DNA of 38,301 nt from Phycisphaera mikurensis (GTDB lineage Bacteria; Planctomycetota; Phycisphaerae; WQYP01). Below the pieces are notes generated by a model that had not been told where the DNA came from, searched no databases, and was given only the letters and a program-made list of their open reading frames with translations. Positions 1-9,010 of this stretch are shown piece by piece. The stretch is taken from the NCBI GenBank assembly GCA_022730455.1, contig DZDI01000013.1, positions 1-38,301 on the forward strand, read 5' to 3'. Numbering within the stretch: position 1 is the stretch's first letter; the number at the start of each line of letters is the position of its first letter. The position numbers were made by a program, and so were the translations under genes.

Positions 1-224
1 CAACTTTAGGTTACGCCGCCTCTTTTACGCCGTCCACAACTTTTGAGTGTAGCCCTCGCGGCGAATCGATAATGTGGACGACTTGCGACGCGAAACAACT
101 GCGTGGAAGACAGATCGGAACTCTGCCGGCGCGAAAGTGAACTGGCAGTTTACAACGGCGGATGCGCGGATAAAGTTGCGTAGGCTTTATCCATCGTGTG
201 ACGGATGACAGAGCACTAGTGAAA
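1..224. other. Window edge, no supported gene
   Basis: This stretch lies downstream of the murJ stop codon. An open frame of 87 codons crosses it on the minus strand, but it overlaps the end of murJ, has no recognisable family and no clear ribosome-binding site. No terminator with a T-tract is visible after murJ. I see nothing that can be annotated with confidence. Confidence 0.5.
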
Positions 225-1922
225 TTATATGTCCCGCGATGCGGTGACGCCCTTTCGCGGTGCAAAACGCCCAATAAGCGGTGCGTGCGCCAGTTCCGGT
301 ATTTTCAGCCAGCGGGCCGCCAAGGCGTAAACCGTTGCTGCAACACCTACGGTCACCAGCAGGCTGATGATGTTGGACACTATGGGATGGGACGGAAGCG
401 GATGGAGCCAGCGGTGGCAGACCGCAACTGCGACAAGTGCTGCCGCCGCCATGGCGGCGGCAGCCAGCAATACGCGGATCAGCATGCCGCCCAAATGACG
501 TAGCTGCAGGTAGCCAATGCGCCGGCGCAGCAGCCACGCCAGCAATATGCATTGAAACACAGAGGAAATAGTGGTGCTCGCGGCAATACCCGCCACGCCG
601 AGCGGCCAGATGAGCACCAAGTTCAGAATGAGATTCAGACCAACGGCGGCTACCGCCACCTTCATGGGAGTGCGGGAATCATGAAAGGCGTAGAATGCCC
701 GTATTAAAATCATCTGCAATTCAAATGCCCAGATACCGGCGCAGAACCACTGGGCGGCAAATGTCGCCCGTGCGACATCGCTGCCGGAAACATGTCCGCC
801 GAGATAGATTGAGGCAATTAACGGGTGAGCGACAATGATCATGCCGATGGTGGCGGGTATACTTAAAAATAGTCCTCGTCGAAACGCACCGAGTAAAACG
901 TTTTTTAATTCATCAAGTTTGGATTCCGCCGCCAATGCGGAAAGCCGTGGAAATACAGCCGTCGCGATCGCGACACCAAATACCCCCACGGGGAGCATAT
1001 AAATGCGTTGTGCCATGGATAACTTGCCGAGTGCACCGGAGAGCATGGGCAGATGAATCTGCCATGATGCTATCCGCACGTGCGCGTCACCCTGGTGGCC
1101 GTCGGGTGAAAACCACCATGCGATTTGCGAATCAAAAAAAGTATTAATCTGCACGGCGGAAAAACCGACAATCATGACACCCATCTGACGGACGACAGAA
1201 TTGAGAGCTGGCGACCGGAAATTCAGGCTTCCCCATCGCAGGCCGCAGCGGTGTGCCGTCGCCCCTAGCATTAGCAATTGAACGACGCCGGAGGCCAATA
1301 CGGCGGCCGCTACCCACCATATGCGAACTGCAATCGGAGCGTGGCGGGCAAAATAGAGTGCGGGCAGTGCCGCCGCGGTCGCCATGAGGATGCTGGTGGT
1401 GATGGGGGCGAGGCTCTGGGCGGCAAATCGGTTATGCACAGCCGCGAAGGCCCCCAGCAGTGCCACGACGCAAATGGCCATGGTATAAGGCAGCATGAAC
1501 GCGATCATGCCTGCCGCGAGGCGGTTTTCGGGTAATATATGGTTATTAAATGCCAGCGGAAGTACTATACCTTCGCCGATGATCGTCAGCGCAGCGAGAA
1601 CGACGGTAAGCAGTACCAATACGGACCGCGCGAATTGATCAGCCGTGGCCGTGCCCTCTTCCATTTGAACTTTGGTATAGGCGGGCACGAAGAGTGCGGT
1701 TAAAGCCCCCTCGCCAAAAATGCGGCGGAAAAGGTTGGGGATTTGAAAGCCCATCCAAAACGCCGACCAGACGACGCCTACACCTAAAAAATAGCTGCAT
1801 ATTTTGTCCCGCAACAGGCCAAAAATCCGCGATGCCATGGTCAGGCGGGAAATGAGGTTGGCGCTGGAAAGAAAACGGCGATGATCGGCGGCTGGATGGG
1901 TGGCTTTAGTATCGTCCGCCAA
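225..1922 (-). CDS. murJ: Lipid II flippase MurJ (MviN family)
   Basis: Predicted polytopic inner-membrane protein that moves the peptidoglycan precursor lipid II across the cytoplasmic membrane. It is about 565 aa from the chosen start, near the usual size of MurJ. The N-terminus carries the family pattern SSANLISRLTMASRIFGLLRD followed by FRRIFGEGALTALFVPAY, and the rest is a run of hydrophobic segments consistent with the 14-helix MOP-exporter fold. The longest frame starts at 2009, inside the preceding thi gene. A TTG at 1922 is preferred: it is preceded by AGGAG with a 7-base gap, sits 17 bases after the thi stop, and still includes the whole family region. The gene is last in the lpxA-thi-murJ series and is probably co-transcribed with it. 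Family assignment is firm; the start is an inference. Confidence 0.93.
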   Translation of the reverse strand: MADDTKATHPAADHRRFLSSANLISRLTMASRIFGLLRDKICSYFLGVGVVWSAFWMGFQIPNLFRRIFGEGALTALFVPAYTKVQMEEGTATADQFARSVLVLLTVVLAALTIIGEGIVLPLAFNNHILPENRLAAGMIAFMLPYTMAICVVALLGAFAAVHNRFAAQSLAPITTSILMATAAALPALYFARHAPIAVRIWWVAAAVLASGVVQLLMLGATAHRCGLRWGSLNFRSPALNSVVRQMGVMIVGFSAVQINTFFDSQIAWWFSPDGHQGDAHVRIASWQIHLPMLSGALGKLSMAQRIYMLPVGVFGVAIATAVFPRLSALAAESKLDELKNVLLGAFRRGLFLSIPATIGMIIVAHPLIASIYLGGHVSGSDVARATFAAQWFCAGIWAFELQMILIRAFYAFHDSRTPMKVAVAAVGLNLILNLVLIWPLGVAGIAASTTISSVFQCILLAWLLRRRIGYLQLRHLGGMLIRVLLAAAAMAAAALVAVAVCHRWLHPLPSHPIVSNIISLLVTVGVAATVYALAARWLKIPELAHAPLIGRFAPRKGVTASRDI

Positions 1923-1929
1923 GCGTTGG

Positions 1930-1934
1930 CTCCT
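1930..1934 (-). promoter_or_regulatory. Shine-Dalgarno deciding the murJ TTG start
   Basis: AGGAG on the minus strand, 7 bases before TTG at 1922 and just beyond the stop codon of the upstream thi gene. No comparable site precedes the ATG at 2009. Confidence 0.65.
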
Positions 1935-1939
1935 GCGCC

Positions 1940-3037
1940 TCAAATTGCGCCCGCGTCCCCATCCGCTGCCAATACGTGCGAGGCAAGGGCTTGCTTGAAT
2001 GAGCGGCACACCGCCGCCGGATCTTCCGCACCTATGACAGAGCTGCTGACGGCCACGGCCCGTGCACCGGCAGCCAACACCTGCTGAATATTATCAAGGG
2101 TAATCCCGCTGATGGCCAGCGATGGTATGGGAATAGATTCATCGGCCACCTGCCGGGCATACGAAATGCCCGCCAATTGCGATTTGACTTTGGTTGGACT
2201 GGAAAACATCGGCCCAATGCCAATATAGCTGGCCCCGTCGCGTACGGCTTGCCGAGCCTCTTCGATACGACTGGTGGACACGCCAATGATCATCTCCTCG
2301 GGAGCCAGTTTGCGCAGTTCGGCACAGGGCAAATCGGTATGCCCCACATGCACACCGGCGCCGCATGCCAGTGCAATATCGAACCGATCGTTAATAATCG
2401 GCACGCATGACGCTTTGCAGCAGCGGTCGGATAACCATCGGGCGCGCTGGAGCAATTCCCTGTCGTCAAGACGCTTTTCACGCAATTGCACCATATCTGC
2501 CCCACCGGCCAACACGGCATCAAGGGTTTGAACCCAATCGCGCCGGCAGAGAGATTCAGTTATTAATACGCACAATATAGCGGATGGCAGACGGCCAAGT
2601 TGGCGCATGGCCACCTGCACCACCTGGGCAACCTCATAGAGCTTGTAACGCAGCGACTCAATAGCGTCGGCGGCCGATATATCAAGCGTTTTGGCGATTT
2701 CCTCAAGGCTCCGGAGCGCCTCACTGGCCCGTCCGAAGGCGGCCTCTGCAACGGCTGGAGCGGTTTGCAATTGGCGCTGTGCGGGCTGCTTGATATTTTT
2801 ACCGACATCGCCGCCAATGTCGCGGCAGGCGGCAGCGCTGGATAACCCCAGCGGCTTGAGGGCCGCGATTAAATCATGCCGAATGGCCTTTAACCCTGCG
2901 GAGGTTTCGCGGTCTGACAGAATAAACCGAGCGGTATCTTCAAGGCATCGCAGCGCTTCGCGGGCGCGATTGGCAGCCGCATCCATCAAGCGTAGCGTGC
3001 TGGGAGTTCTGGGATTGCTGGTCGATGAATGCCTCAT
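1940..3037 (-). CDS. thiE: Fused ThiD2-type HMP-P kinase / thiamine-phosphate synthase ThiE
   Basis: A two-domain thiamin biosynthesis protein of 365 aa. Residues about 15-140 match the ThiD2 family, with the hallmark LMDAAANRAREALRCLED followed by TARF; that family is known as a monofunctional HMP-phosphate kinase often fused to ThiE. Residues about 150-350 are a ThiE TIM barrel that joins HMP-PP and thiazole phosphate: QLREK, the GHTDLP region, IGIGPMFSSPTK and LAISGIT are visible. The start codon overlaps the lpxA stop as ATGA, which implies translational coupling, and murJ follows after 17 bases. Placing a cofactor enzyme between an LPS gene and a peptidoglycan gene is unusual. The ThiE part is certain; the kinase role of the N-terminal part rests on family knowledge. 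Confidence 0.92.
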   Translation of the reverse strand: MRHSSTSNPRTPSTLRLMDAAANRAREALRCLEDTARFILSDRETSAGLKAIRHDLIAALKPLGLSSAAACRDIGGDVGKNIKQPAQRQLQTAPAVAEAAFGRASEALRSLEEIAKTLDISAADAIESLRYKLYEVAQVVQVAMRQLGRLPSAILCVLITESLCRRDWVQTLDAVLAGGADMVQLREKRLDDRELLQRARWLSDRCCKASCVPIINDRFDIALACGAGVHVGHTDLPCAELRKLAPEEMIIGVSTSRIEEARQAVRDGASYIGIGPMFSSPTKVKSQLAGISYARQVADESIPIPSLAISGITLDNIQQVLAAGARAVAVSSSVIGAEDPAAVCRSFKQALASHVLAADGDAGAI

Positions 3038-3879
3038 GCGTTTTGGCCGTCACCATCATCGGCATGAGTGGAATCGCCCGCGCCCTTGTCTTCGGTGGTC
3101 TTGGACCATGGCTGAAATTTGGCCACACCGCGTTTGGTCGATTTAACAAAATCGACAAATTCACGTACTTCCGGATGGGTGAGGATTTCAGGTGCAAGCT
3201 GATCTACCGCACGGGGCAGTGGAATAGCTGCCAGATCGCGCATTAAAAGTTTGAACATCTGCCGAATGGCATTGATGGCGTCCTTACTCATACCGGATCG
3301 ACGTAAACCAACATGGTTGATCTGCGTGACGACTGCGGTGTGCATCGATATACAGTAAGGCGGCACATCACCCAACTGGGCGGTATTGTTGCTCACCATG
3401 GCCAGGCGACCCACGCGGGCATTTTGATGGATGGCGCAGCCGGCGCCTACGATGGCCCGCTCGTAGACGATGCTATGGCCGCCGAGGCGTGCGCTGTTGA
3501 CCAGGGTTACATAATCGTGGACTTCCGCATTGTGTCCCACATGACTGCCGACCATGAGATAGCAATTGGATCCAATACGTGTAACGCCGTTCGTGCCTCG
3601 ATGCACGGTAACATGCTCGCGGAAGATGTTGTTGTCGCCGATGATCAATTCACTGGTTTGATCTTTAAATTTTAAATCCTGCGGCGCATCTCCAATGACG
3701 GCAAAACTATGGATCGCGTTACCGCCACCTAACGTGGTGTGCCCCATCACCTTGGCATGACTGTGCAGATGAGAATTCGGACCGATTTTCACCGGCCCTT
3801 CAATAACGACATATGGGCCGATGTTAACACTGGCGTCAATTTGCGATTGAGGATCTATTATGGCAGTGGGGTGTATCAC
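3034..3879 (-). CDS. lpxA: Acyl-[ACP]--UDP-N-acetylglucosamine O-acyltransferase LpxA
   Basis: First enzyme of lipid A synthesis: it transfers a hydroxyacyl chain from acyl carrier protein to UDP-GlcNAc in the cytoplasm. The N-terminal two-thirds is a left-handed beta-helix built from hexapeptide repeats (IHPTAI, IDPQSQ, NIGPYV, KIGPNS and so on). The catalytic region reads GSHVGHNAEV, with two histidines spaced as in E. coli LpxA (His122/His125 there). The C-terminus is helical and ends in an acidic, low-complexity tail. The longest frame starts with GTG at 3888; a second GTG three codons later (3879) has an AGGTG six bases upstream and gives the typical MIHPTAIIDP start. The stop overlaps the thi start by 4 bp. 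It indicates that the organism can make lipid A. Confidence 0.92.
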   Translation of the reverse strand: MIHPTAIIDPQSQIDASVNIGPYVVIEGPVKIGPNSHLHSHAKVMGHTTLGGGNAIHSFAVIGDAPQDLKFKDQTSELIIGDNNIFREHVTVHRGTNGVTRIGSNCYLMVGSHVGHNAEVHDYVTLVNSARLGGHSIVYERAIVGAGCAIHQNARVGRLAMVSNNTAQLGDVPPYCISMHTAVVTQINHVGLRRSGMSKDAINAIRQMFKLLMRDLAAIPLPRAVDQLAPEILTHPEVREFVDFVKSTKRGVAKFQPWSKTTEDKGAGDSTHADDGDGQNA

Positions 3880-3941
3880 CGATGGCACCTATTTTTAATA
3901 CCCATAAAATAATGCAAGCCAACGCGGCCTGATGTTTGATT

Positions 3942-4766
3942 CTATACGCCGGAGGCTGCAATTGGTTTGTCTGCAGTCGATGACGCGGCTTCCGGCAACA
4001 ATTCGCGGCAGGAGTAGTGCAATTGCCGCTTTTTCATCCAGCGGACAGCCAGTAAGTCAATAAAGGCCCTGATGACCCGGCTGCCGAATTTATACTTGGT
4101 GGTGCCATGGGCACGCGGATAATGGCTCACCGGCACCTCAATAACCCTGAAGCCTCGCATTTTGACCAGCGTGGGGAAGAAGCGATGCATCCCTTTGTAC
4201 AGGGTGAGCCCTTCGAGACATTGGCGTTTATACACCTTTAGCGAACATGCCGAATCCTGGATGTTCTCACCACTGAGCCAATTACGAATACCGTTGGCGA
4301 CCCGCGTCTGGATTAAGCGCAGGACGTTATCGCTGCGTTTTTTTCGCCAGCCGTTAACCATATCCACGTCAGGCCCCAGCATGTCCATCAGGCGAGGAAT
4401 TTCACCGGGGTCATTTTGCATGTCGGCGTCAACCGTACCCCAAATCGCGCCGCGGGCGTTACGAAAGCCCGCGTCCATGGCAGCCGTCTGTCCGCTATTT
4501 TTTCCCAGGCGGATAACACGGAGAAAGGGATGCCGGGCGGCTAATTCCAGAAGCCTTTCCCGCGTGCCGTCGCTGCTGCAGTCATCGACGATGATGGCTT
4601 CAAAATGGATTCCCAAGGGCGTGAAGACCGAATCGATACGATCCACCAACGGCCCGACGTTATCCACCTCATTAAAGGCCGGCGCGATAATTGATAGTTT
4701 GACGGCGTTTGGATGCACTTCCTTTAACTCCACCAATTCGTCCGCCTTCTCACTGCGGCACACCAC
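3942..4766 (-). CDS. Family 2 glycosyltransferase, DPM1/GtrB-like
   Basis: A 274-aa GT-A fold glycosyltransferase of the polyprenol-phosphate sugar transferase type. Visible motifs are LSIIAPAFNEVDNV at the N-terminus, VDDCSSDGT (nucleotide binding), a GQTAAMDAGF segment and the metal-binding TVDADMQNDP. GtrB- and ArnC-type relatives usually have two C-terminal membrane helices; here the C-terminus (RVIRAFIDLLAVRWMKKRQ) is short and only weakly hydrophobic, so the protein is probably peripheral like dolichol-phosphate mannose synthase. The sugar and the acceptor cannot be read from sequence. It lies 62 bases upstream of lpxA in the same direction, which fits an envelope glycan role. The frame begins with GTG GTG and has no strong ribosome-binding site, so the first few residues are uncertain. 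Confidence 0.85.
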   Translation of the reverse strand: MVCRSEKADELVELKEVHPNAVKLSIIAPAFNEVDNVGPLVDRIDSVFTPLGIHFEAIIVDDCSSDGTRERLLELAARHPFLRVIRLGKNSGQTAAMDAGFRNARGAIWGTVDADMQNDPGEIPRLMDMLGPDVDMVNGWRKKRSDNVLRLIQTRVANGIRNWLSGENIQDSACSLKVYKRQCLEGLTLYKGMHRFFPTLVKMRGFRVIEVPVSHYPRAHGTTKYKFGSRVIRAFIDLLAVRWMKKRQLHYSCRELLPEAASSTADKPIAASGV

Positions 4767-4897
4767 ACATGAAGGTAGAACGCTGGCCCCGCTATTTTTC
4801 TTTCACCATCGACTTACAAAGTATATCGCAGGATATTCAATGCGCCGCCAGTATGACTAAGATACCACGTGTTTAAGCTGCACAAGGCAGGAACTGG

Positions 4898-5821
4898 TCA
4901 TTGTGGAGGCGTGGACAACAACGCCAGGTCATCGCCTGCGGAATAGCCCAGCACCAATCTCCCCATGCGATAAGGGGCGAACGGCAGGCAGCCGGCGCCA
5001 ACGGGAAAAAGGCTGGATTGATCCAGCTTAGCTGCACCGCCCTGATGCTTCCATTGATAACGTAATATATTGATGCGATAGCGGGCACCAGGCTTGCAAG
5101 CACTGACCAGGGCCCGGGGCAAATTTTTGAGCGGTATCTTCACGACCGCACTCCAGCCTGGTGTAAGGGAATGCGAATGCGGCCACGTCCGGGCCATCAA
5201 ACCGGGCGTTTTCCATGGGATGGAGGCGAATGGATGATCAAAATTCACCTTGCCGTTCGCCAAAGGGCGCGGAGGTGACCCTGACTTATGCCACACCTGA
5301 TTCACCCGCCCGTCAGGGGCGATGACAATCTCATAAAAATTCATACCCGTTTGCCGGTGCGTGGTATCCAACCACACTTCGGCACAACTGTGGCGCCATA
5401 ATTTTGAAAGTGGGATGGCGGGTGACGAAGCAGTCGAACCTGCGCAGTTGATGGCAACGTACAGATTGCGGGCGGTGTAGAGGGCTGCCGTCTGCGTGGT
5501 GGATGGTGCCCCCTGCACATGGGCAAGGGTGTACCATCGAGCTCTGGCCCAAAGACGGCTGCGCATGGGATCCGCCAATGCCACCTGTCGTTTTGGAACT
5601 GGCGATGCACGGAAGGCTGTGGGGACAGATCGCGATGACGGGTGAGGCGCCCGGCTGGAACTGACGGCGGCCGTATTGTCCTTGCAGCCGGCCAAAACCG
5701 ATACGAGCATGGTCGCCACCATTGCCACGCCAATCATTTTAATGGTCTTGAGTGCGCGAACTTTCAATGTCTCACACGTTACTTTAATACACCGGGCGGG
5801 CCGTAAAAAAGTTTCAGCCAT
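4898..5821 (-). CDS. Predicted lipoprotein with a CBM9-like domain
   Basis: About 307 aa. A hydrophobic segment starting MIGVAMVATMLVSV ends in the lipobox LAGC (Cys about 46 from the chosen start), which predicts a lipid-anchored exported protein. The mature part, about residues 95-305, has the layout of family 9 carbohydrate-binding-like domains: an ALYTARNLYVAINCAG strand, then SCAEVWLDTT, a YEIVIAPDGRV strand and a final NILRYQW segment. These domains bind sugars or serve as periplasmic recognition modules; no catalytic domain is present. ATG at 5821 is preceded by GGAGAAGG at a somewhat long spacing; the longer frame would run into the upstream gene, and a TTG at 5767 or ATG at 5737 would give a shorter leader. 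The lipoprotein call is strong; the CBM9 assignment is from pattern only. Confidence 0.7.
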   Translation of the reverse strand: MAETFLRPARCIKVTCETLKVRALKTIKMIGVAMVATMLVSVLAGCKDNTAAVSSSRAPHPSSRSVPTAFRASPVPKRQVALADPMRSRLWARARWYTLAHVQGAPSTTQTAALYTARNLYVAINCAGSTASSPAIPLSKLWRHSCAEVWLDTTHRQTGMNFYEIVIAPDGRVNQVWHKSGSPPRPLANGKVNFDHPFASIPWKTPGLMARTWPHSHSLTPGWSAVVKIPLKNLPRALVSACKPGARYRINILRYQWKHQGGAAKLDQSSLFPVGAGCLPFAPYRMGRLVLGYSAGDDLALLSTPPQ

Positions 5822-5900
5822 GAAACGTCCAACCTTCTCCAGACATCCGTTCTCGTCCGGTGTGCCAGCCCTGAGTCCATTCGTAGCCGACACGCATATC

Positions 5901-6941
5901 TTACACAACAGTTGCGTGCGTCCCGGGCACAATTGTCGTCAGCGTCTGAGGCCCCATCTCGCTGGAGTGCCCCGGAAACGCCTTGGCCTTCGGATCCAGC
6001 AGCGTCTTGGCAAAGTTTACCGCAGTTGCTGCTTCTCCGAAACCTGTTGCAATCAACTTCAGTTTACCATCAAAGCCCGCCACATCCCCGGCGGCGAAAA
6101 CGCCTGCGAGATTGGTCTGCATTTTTTGGTCGACCATGATCGAATGCCCCTGAACCTTAATCGGCCAGTCCTTGATGGCCCCAAGCGAACTGATAAATCC
6201 GAGTTGGGGCAGAATAGCGTCGGCATGGACCGACCGCTCTTCGTGCGTCTGGTTATTGACCAAGACGGCCCCCGTAAGGGTGTTATCGGTCACTACGAGG
6301 GATTTTATCTCCCAAAAGGTCAAAATTGAAACACCTAAGGCCATCGTTTTGGCAATACTGTCTTCATGGGCACGAAATTGATTCCGCCTGTGAATAATGG
6401 TGATATGGGAGGCTACGCCATGGAGATTCATTGCCCAATCTAAGGCTGAATCGCCGCCACCAACAATCAGAAGCCGCTTTCCTGCAAACACTTGCTTGGC
6501 GCCGACGGAATAATGGATTCCGCGTCCTTCCCACGGGGCGGCATCAGGAACAGACAATTTGCGAGCGTGGAAAGCACCCGCCCCAGCGCAGATCAACACT
6601 GTGCGTGTTCGGTGGACACCCTTATCCGAAGTCAGCACATAGCACTGCTGCGATTCATCCCGATCAAGCGTTTTAACCGTTTGTGATAAATGCACTTCGG
6701 GTTCATACTGCTGAGCCTGTTCAATTAAATTTTTCACCAGATCGCGAGCGATCACCCGGGGAAACCCTGCCACATCGTATATATATTTTTCGGGGTAAAG
6801 CGTGGCAAGTTGCCCACCAAGCTGGTCGAGAGAGTCGATAATTTTGGTACGCATCTGCCGAAGACCAGCGTAATAGGCCGCGTACAAGCCGACCGGTCCG
6901 CCGCCGATAATGGTAATGTCAGAAATTCCTGATTCCGTCAC
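5901..6941 (-). CDS. Ferredoxin/flavodoxin--NADP reductase, thioredoxin reductase-like type
   Basis: A 346-aa FAD/NADPH flavoprotein. It has the FAD-binding DITIIGGGPVGLYAAYYAG at the N-terminus, LGGQLATLYPEKYIYDVAGFP (typical of type-2 FNR such as YumC), the NADP-binding LLIVGGGDSALDWA, and GVFAAGDVAGFDGK near the C-terminus. The CxxC redox pair of true thioredoxin reductases is absent, so transfer of electrons between NADPH and ferredoxin or flavodoxin is the likely role. The longest frame starts at 6986, but AGGAAGG lies exactly 7 bases before GTG at 6941, giving MTESGISDITIIGGG, the preferred start. It sits between the mscS-like gene and the lipoprotein gene on the same strand; no functional link to them is evident. 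Confidence 0.9.
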   Translation of the reverse strand: MTESGISDITIIGGGPVGLYAAYYAGLRQMRTKIIDSLDQLGGQLATLYPEKYIYDVAGFPRVIARDLVKNLIEQAQQYEPEVHLSQTVKTLDRDESQQCYVLTSDKGVHRTRTVLICAGAGAFHARKLSVPDAAPWEGRGIHYSVGAKQVFAGKRLLIVGGGDSALDWAMNLHGVASHITIIHRRNQFRAHEDSIAKTMALGVSILTFWEIKSLVVTDNTLTGAVLVNNQTHEERSVHADAILPQLGFISSLGAIKDWPIKVQGHSIMVDQKMQTNLAGVFAAGDVAGFDGKLKLIATGFGEAATAVNFAKTLLDPKAKAFPGHSSEMGPQTLTTIVPGTHATVV

Positions 6942-6948
6942 CACATTG

Positions 6949-6955
6949 CCTTCCT
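6949..6955 (-). promoter_or_regulatory. Shine-Dalgarno deciding a GTG start
   Basis: AGGAAGG on the minus strand, 7 bases upstream of the GTG at 6941 and 4 bases upstream of another in-frame GTG at 6944. The ATG at 6986 has no comparable site. Confidence 0.6.
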
Positions 6956-7097
6956 GAAAACCGACCAAAAAACTACGCAACGCCATGCCGTGTCTCGGTA
7001 AGCCTTGCCAACATGTAAATTGTATGCGCAGGTCAACAAATGTATAGGGACACGTCGGCGATGCTCCGAAGGACTGTCCGGCTCATGGCGACGATAG

Positions 7098-8705
7098 CTA
7101 TGGCCCAAAGTTGAAGAATTTTTTCATTCGGCTCAACATTGAAGAATTGAGGCTATCTTTGGACAGCCCATCCTCATCCGGTAACTGCAGTTCTGTGAGC
7201 AGGCGAATGCGGCTCTCGTGGCGCTCGGCAATCAGGGATGAGAGTTTTTCCATGGCAGCGGCATTGCCTTTAAACACTTTTTGCAATGCGGCGTTGGGTA
7301 TATCGAGGCAGGTCGTGGGCTCAAGCACCCGAACCGTTCCGGCCCGTGGCCCGCCCAGGCAAGCACTGAGTTCTCCAAAGCAATCACCAGCAGAGAGGGT
7401 TTCGACATGCACTTGCCGGCCGTCGCCCTCAATGGTCAATTCAACGCGCCCCATCGCAACCACCATCAGTGTGTCGCCGATGTCGTTTTGCCTGTAAATC
7501 ACCTGCCGGTTTTCATAAATTCGCACCGCCGCCTGCGAGGCGAGCACACCAAGCTCTTCGGGGGTGAAGGGTGTCAGCAGCCGCACCTTCTGGAGGGTTG
7601 TCACCCGGCCGCGCAATGTGCGATCGACGGCAGCCTGCCGTGCCGCATCGGCATCAGTAAGTTCTAGGGTGCGAATTGGAAATGGAAAGCTCATGCCGGC
7701 CTCGCGCACTTGGTACCATGCCAGCATACGCACATGGCTTTCAATCATGGGAAGCTGCGATGGATCGCTTATCCAGAATTTCAATGTATATTCAATGGAG
7801 GAATTACCAAAATTAGTGAGAAACACTACCGGGGCGGGATCAGGCAGTACGCCGGGCGTTTCACGGAGTGCGGCAAGTAGAACATCACGCACCTGATCGG
7901 GCGGGCTTGGATAGTCAATGCCGAGCGTAATGAGTCTGGCGGTGGCCGTCGTTGGGGAGGCGTAGTTAGTGATGCGGTCCCGCGCGAGCATGCTGTTGGG
8001 AATCAGCACATGGTTATCGTCCAGTGTGTGAAGCGTAACGGCACGCCACGTCATATCGACGACGCGTCCCTCCACCCCGGCACAAGCCACCCAATCTCCC
8101 AGATTAAAGGGCGAACTGGCTTGCATCACCATACCGCTGAAAAAGTTACCGAGCGTTTCCTGAAGCGCCAGGCCCAGCACAATTGAGATAACCGCAGAAC
8201 CTGCCAGAAACTTATTAATATTGAGATCAAATGCCCACGACAAAAAGATAAAAAAACTGAAAATGTAGATAACAGCCAGGATGATTTGATGGACAAATCG
8301 CTGCAGGCGTATTTTACCCCGGCGCGTCAGCAGTGGAATAACCGCGACATGGTCGAATATGCGTACGCCTATAAACAGCAGAATGGCGGTCAGGACACGG
8401 GTTATCCACCAAGCCAGGGAACTTTTTGCGGCGGCTATATGCGCGGGATGCACGGCCCAGATGGCCACATAAATAATCAGGCATTGCATGCCCGCCACCA
8501 CCAGGGTCCACACCCTGGCACGGCGAAGCCAAAGTCCAAAACGCATCAACAAGACAGCGGCGGCAGCTTCGCCCACAAGAAGAGTGACACCGAGGCGGAT
8601 GAGTCCTACAAGCGATGGCAACCACGTGAAAGATGGAATTAGACCCGTGGACGCAGGATGGGCCTGTGTTGTCATTTCTGCCAATTCAATCAGGTGCCGT
8701 AACAT
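7098..8705 (-). CDS. MscS-family mechanosensitive channel with a cyclic-nucleotide-binding domain
   Basis: About 535 aa. The N-terminal part has several membrane helices, followed by the MscS pore helix and beta domain: FLAGSAVISIVLGLALQETL, then GNFFSGMVMQASSPFNLGDW and the region ending in HVLIPNSML. The C-terminal 150 residues form a CRP-type cyclic-nucleotide-binding domain: GDTLMVVAMGRVELTIEG and the phosphate-binding cassette FGELSACLGGPRAGTVRV with its conserved Arg. This is the architecture of bacterial cyclic-nucleotide-gated (bCNG) channels. Known members respond weakly or not at all to membrane tension and are thought to be gated by ligand. ATG at 8705 is preferred over 8720 because AGGAG lies six bases upstream of it. 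A ligand-gated ion or solute efflux role is inferred. Confidence 0.9.
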   Translation of the reverse strand: MLRHLIELAEMTTQAHPASTGLIPSFTWLPSLVGLIRLGVTLLVGEAAAAVLLMRFGLWLRRARVWTLVVAGMQCLIIYVAIWAVHPAHIAAAKSSLAWWITRVLTAILLFIGVRIFDHVAVIPLLTRRGKIRLQRFVHQIILAVIYIFSFFIFLSWAFDLNINKFLAGSAVISIVLGLALQETLGNFFSGMVMQASSPFNLGDWVACAGVEGRVVDMTWRAVTLHTLDDNHVLIPNSMLARDRITNYASPTTATARLITLGIDYPSPPDQVRDVLLAALRETPGVLPDPAPVVFLTNFGNSSIEYTLKFWISDPSQLPMIESHVRMLAWYQVREAGMSFPFPIRTLELTDADAARQAAVDRTLRGRVTTLQKVRLLTPFTPEELGVLASQAAVRIYENRQVIYRQNDIGDTLMVVAMGRVELTIEGDGRQVHVETLSAGDCFGELSACLGGPRAGTVRVLEPTTCLDIPNAALQKVFKGNAAAMEKLSSLIAERHESRIRLLTELQLPDEDGLSKDSLNSSMLSRMKKFFNFGP

Positions 8706-9010
8706 ACGCTGCTCCTGCATCGGGCCATTGACTGGAAGTTACCACATAACTGCCGCGACGCCTACCGGCAAGATTTTGGGATCTCCACCTTTGAAGCCGG
8801 GCGGCGGAGGGCGTGGCAATTTTTTCGGACGGAAGCATTTGGTAAGACAAGGCGATGGCGACCGGATGGTTGCGTGTAATTTAACCGGGCCAAGGACAGA
8901 CGCCTATGAACTGCAGCGCGATTTCCCAATCGCCGCTTGCGTTAAACGCGGAAAATCAGGATTGGGAAGGACGTTTTTCGCCCCTTTGAGGCTGAAGTTG
9001 CGCTGTAGCA
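8706..9010. other. Intergenic gap of about 300 bp
   Basis: Lies between the tsaB stop and the mscS-like start, both on the minus strand. The open frames crossing it are overlaps with the flanking genes. I found no convincing promoter pair, hairpin terminator or repeat. Confidence 0.4.

Noticed and set aside
4162-4860. 232-codon plus-strand frame
   Set aside because: It lies opposite the glycosyltransferase gene, which has clear family motifs, and its own translation shows none.
5901-6941. Thioredoxin reductase
   Set aside because: The fold matches, but the CxxC redox pair is absent and the YPEKYIYDVAGFP segment is typical of type-2 ferredoxin-NADP reductases.
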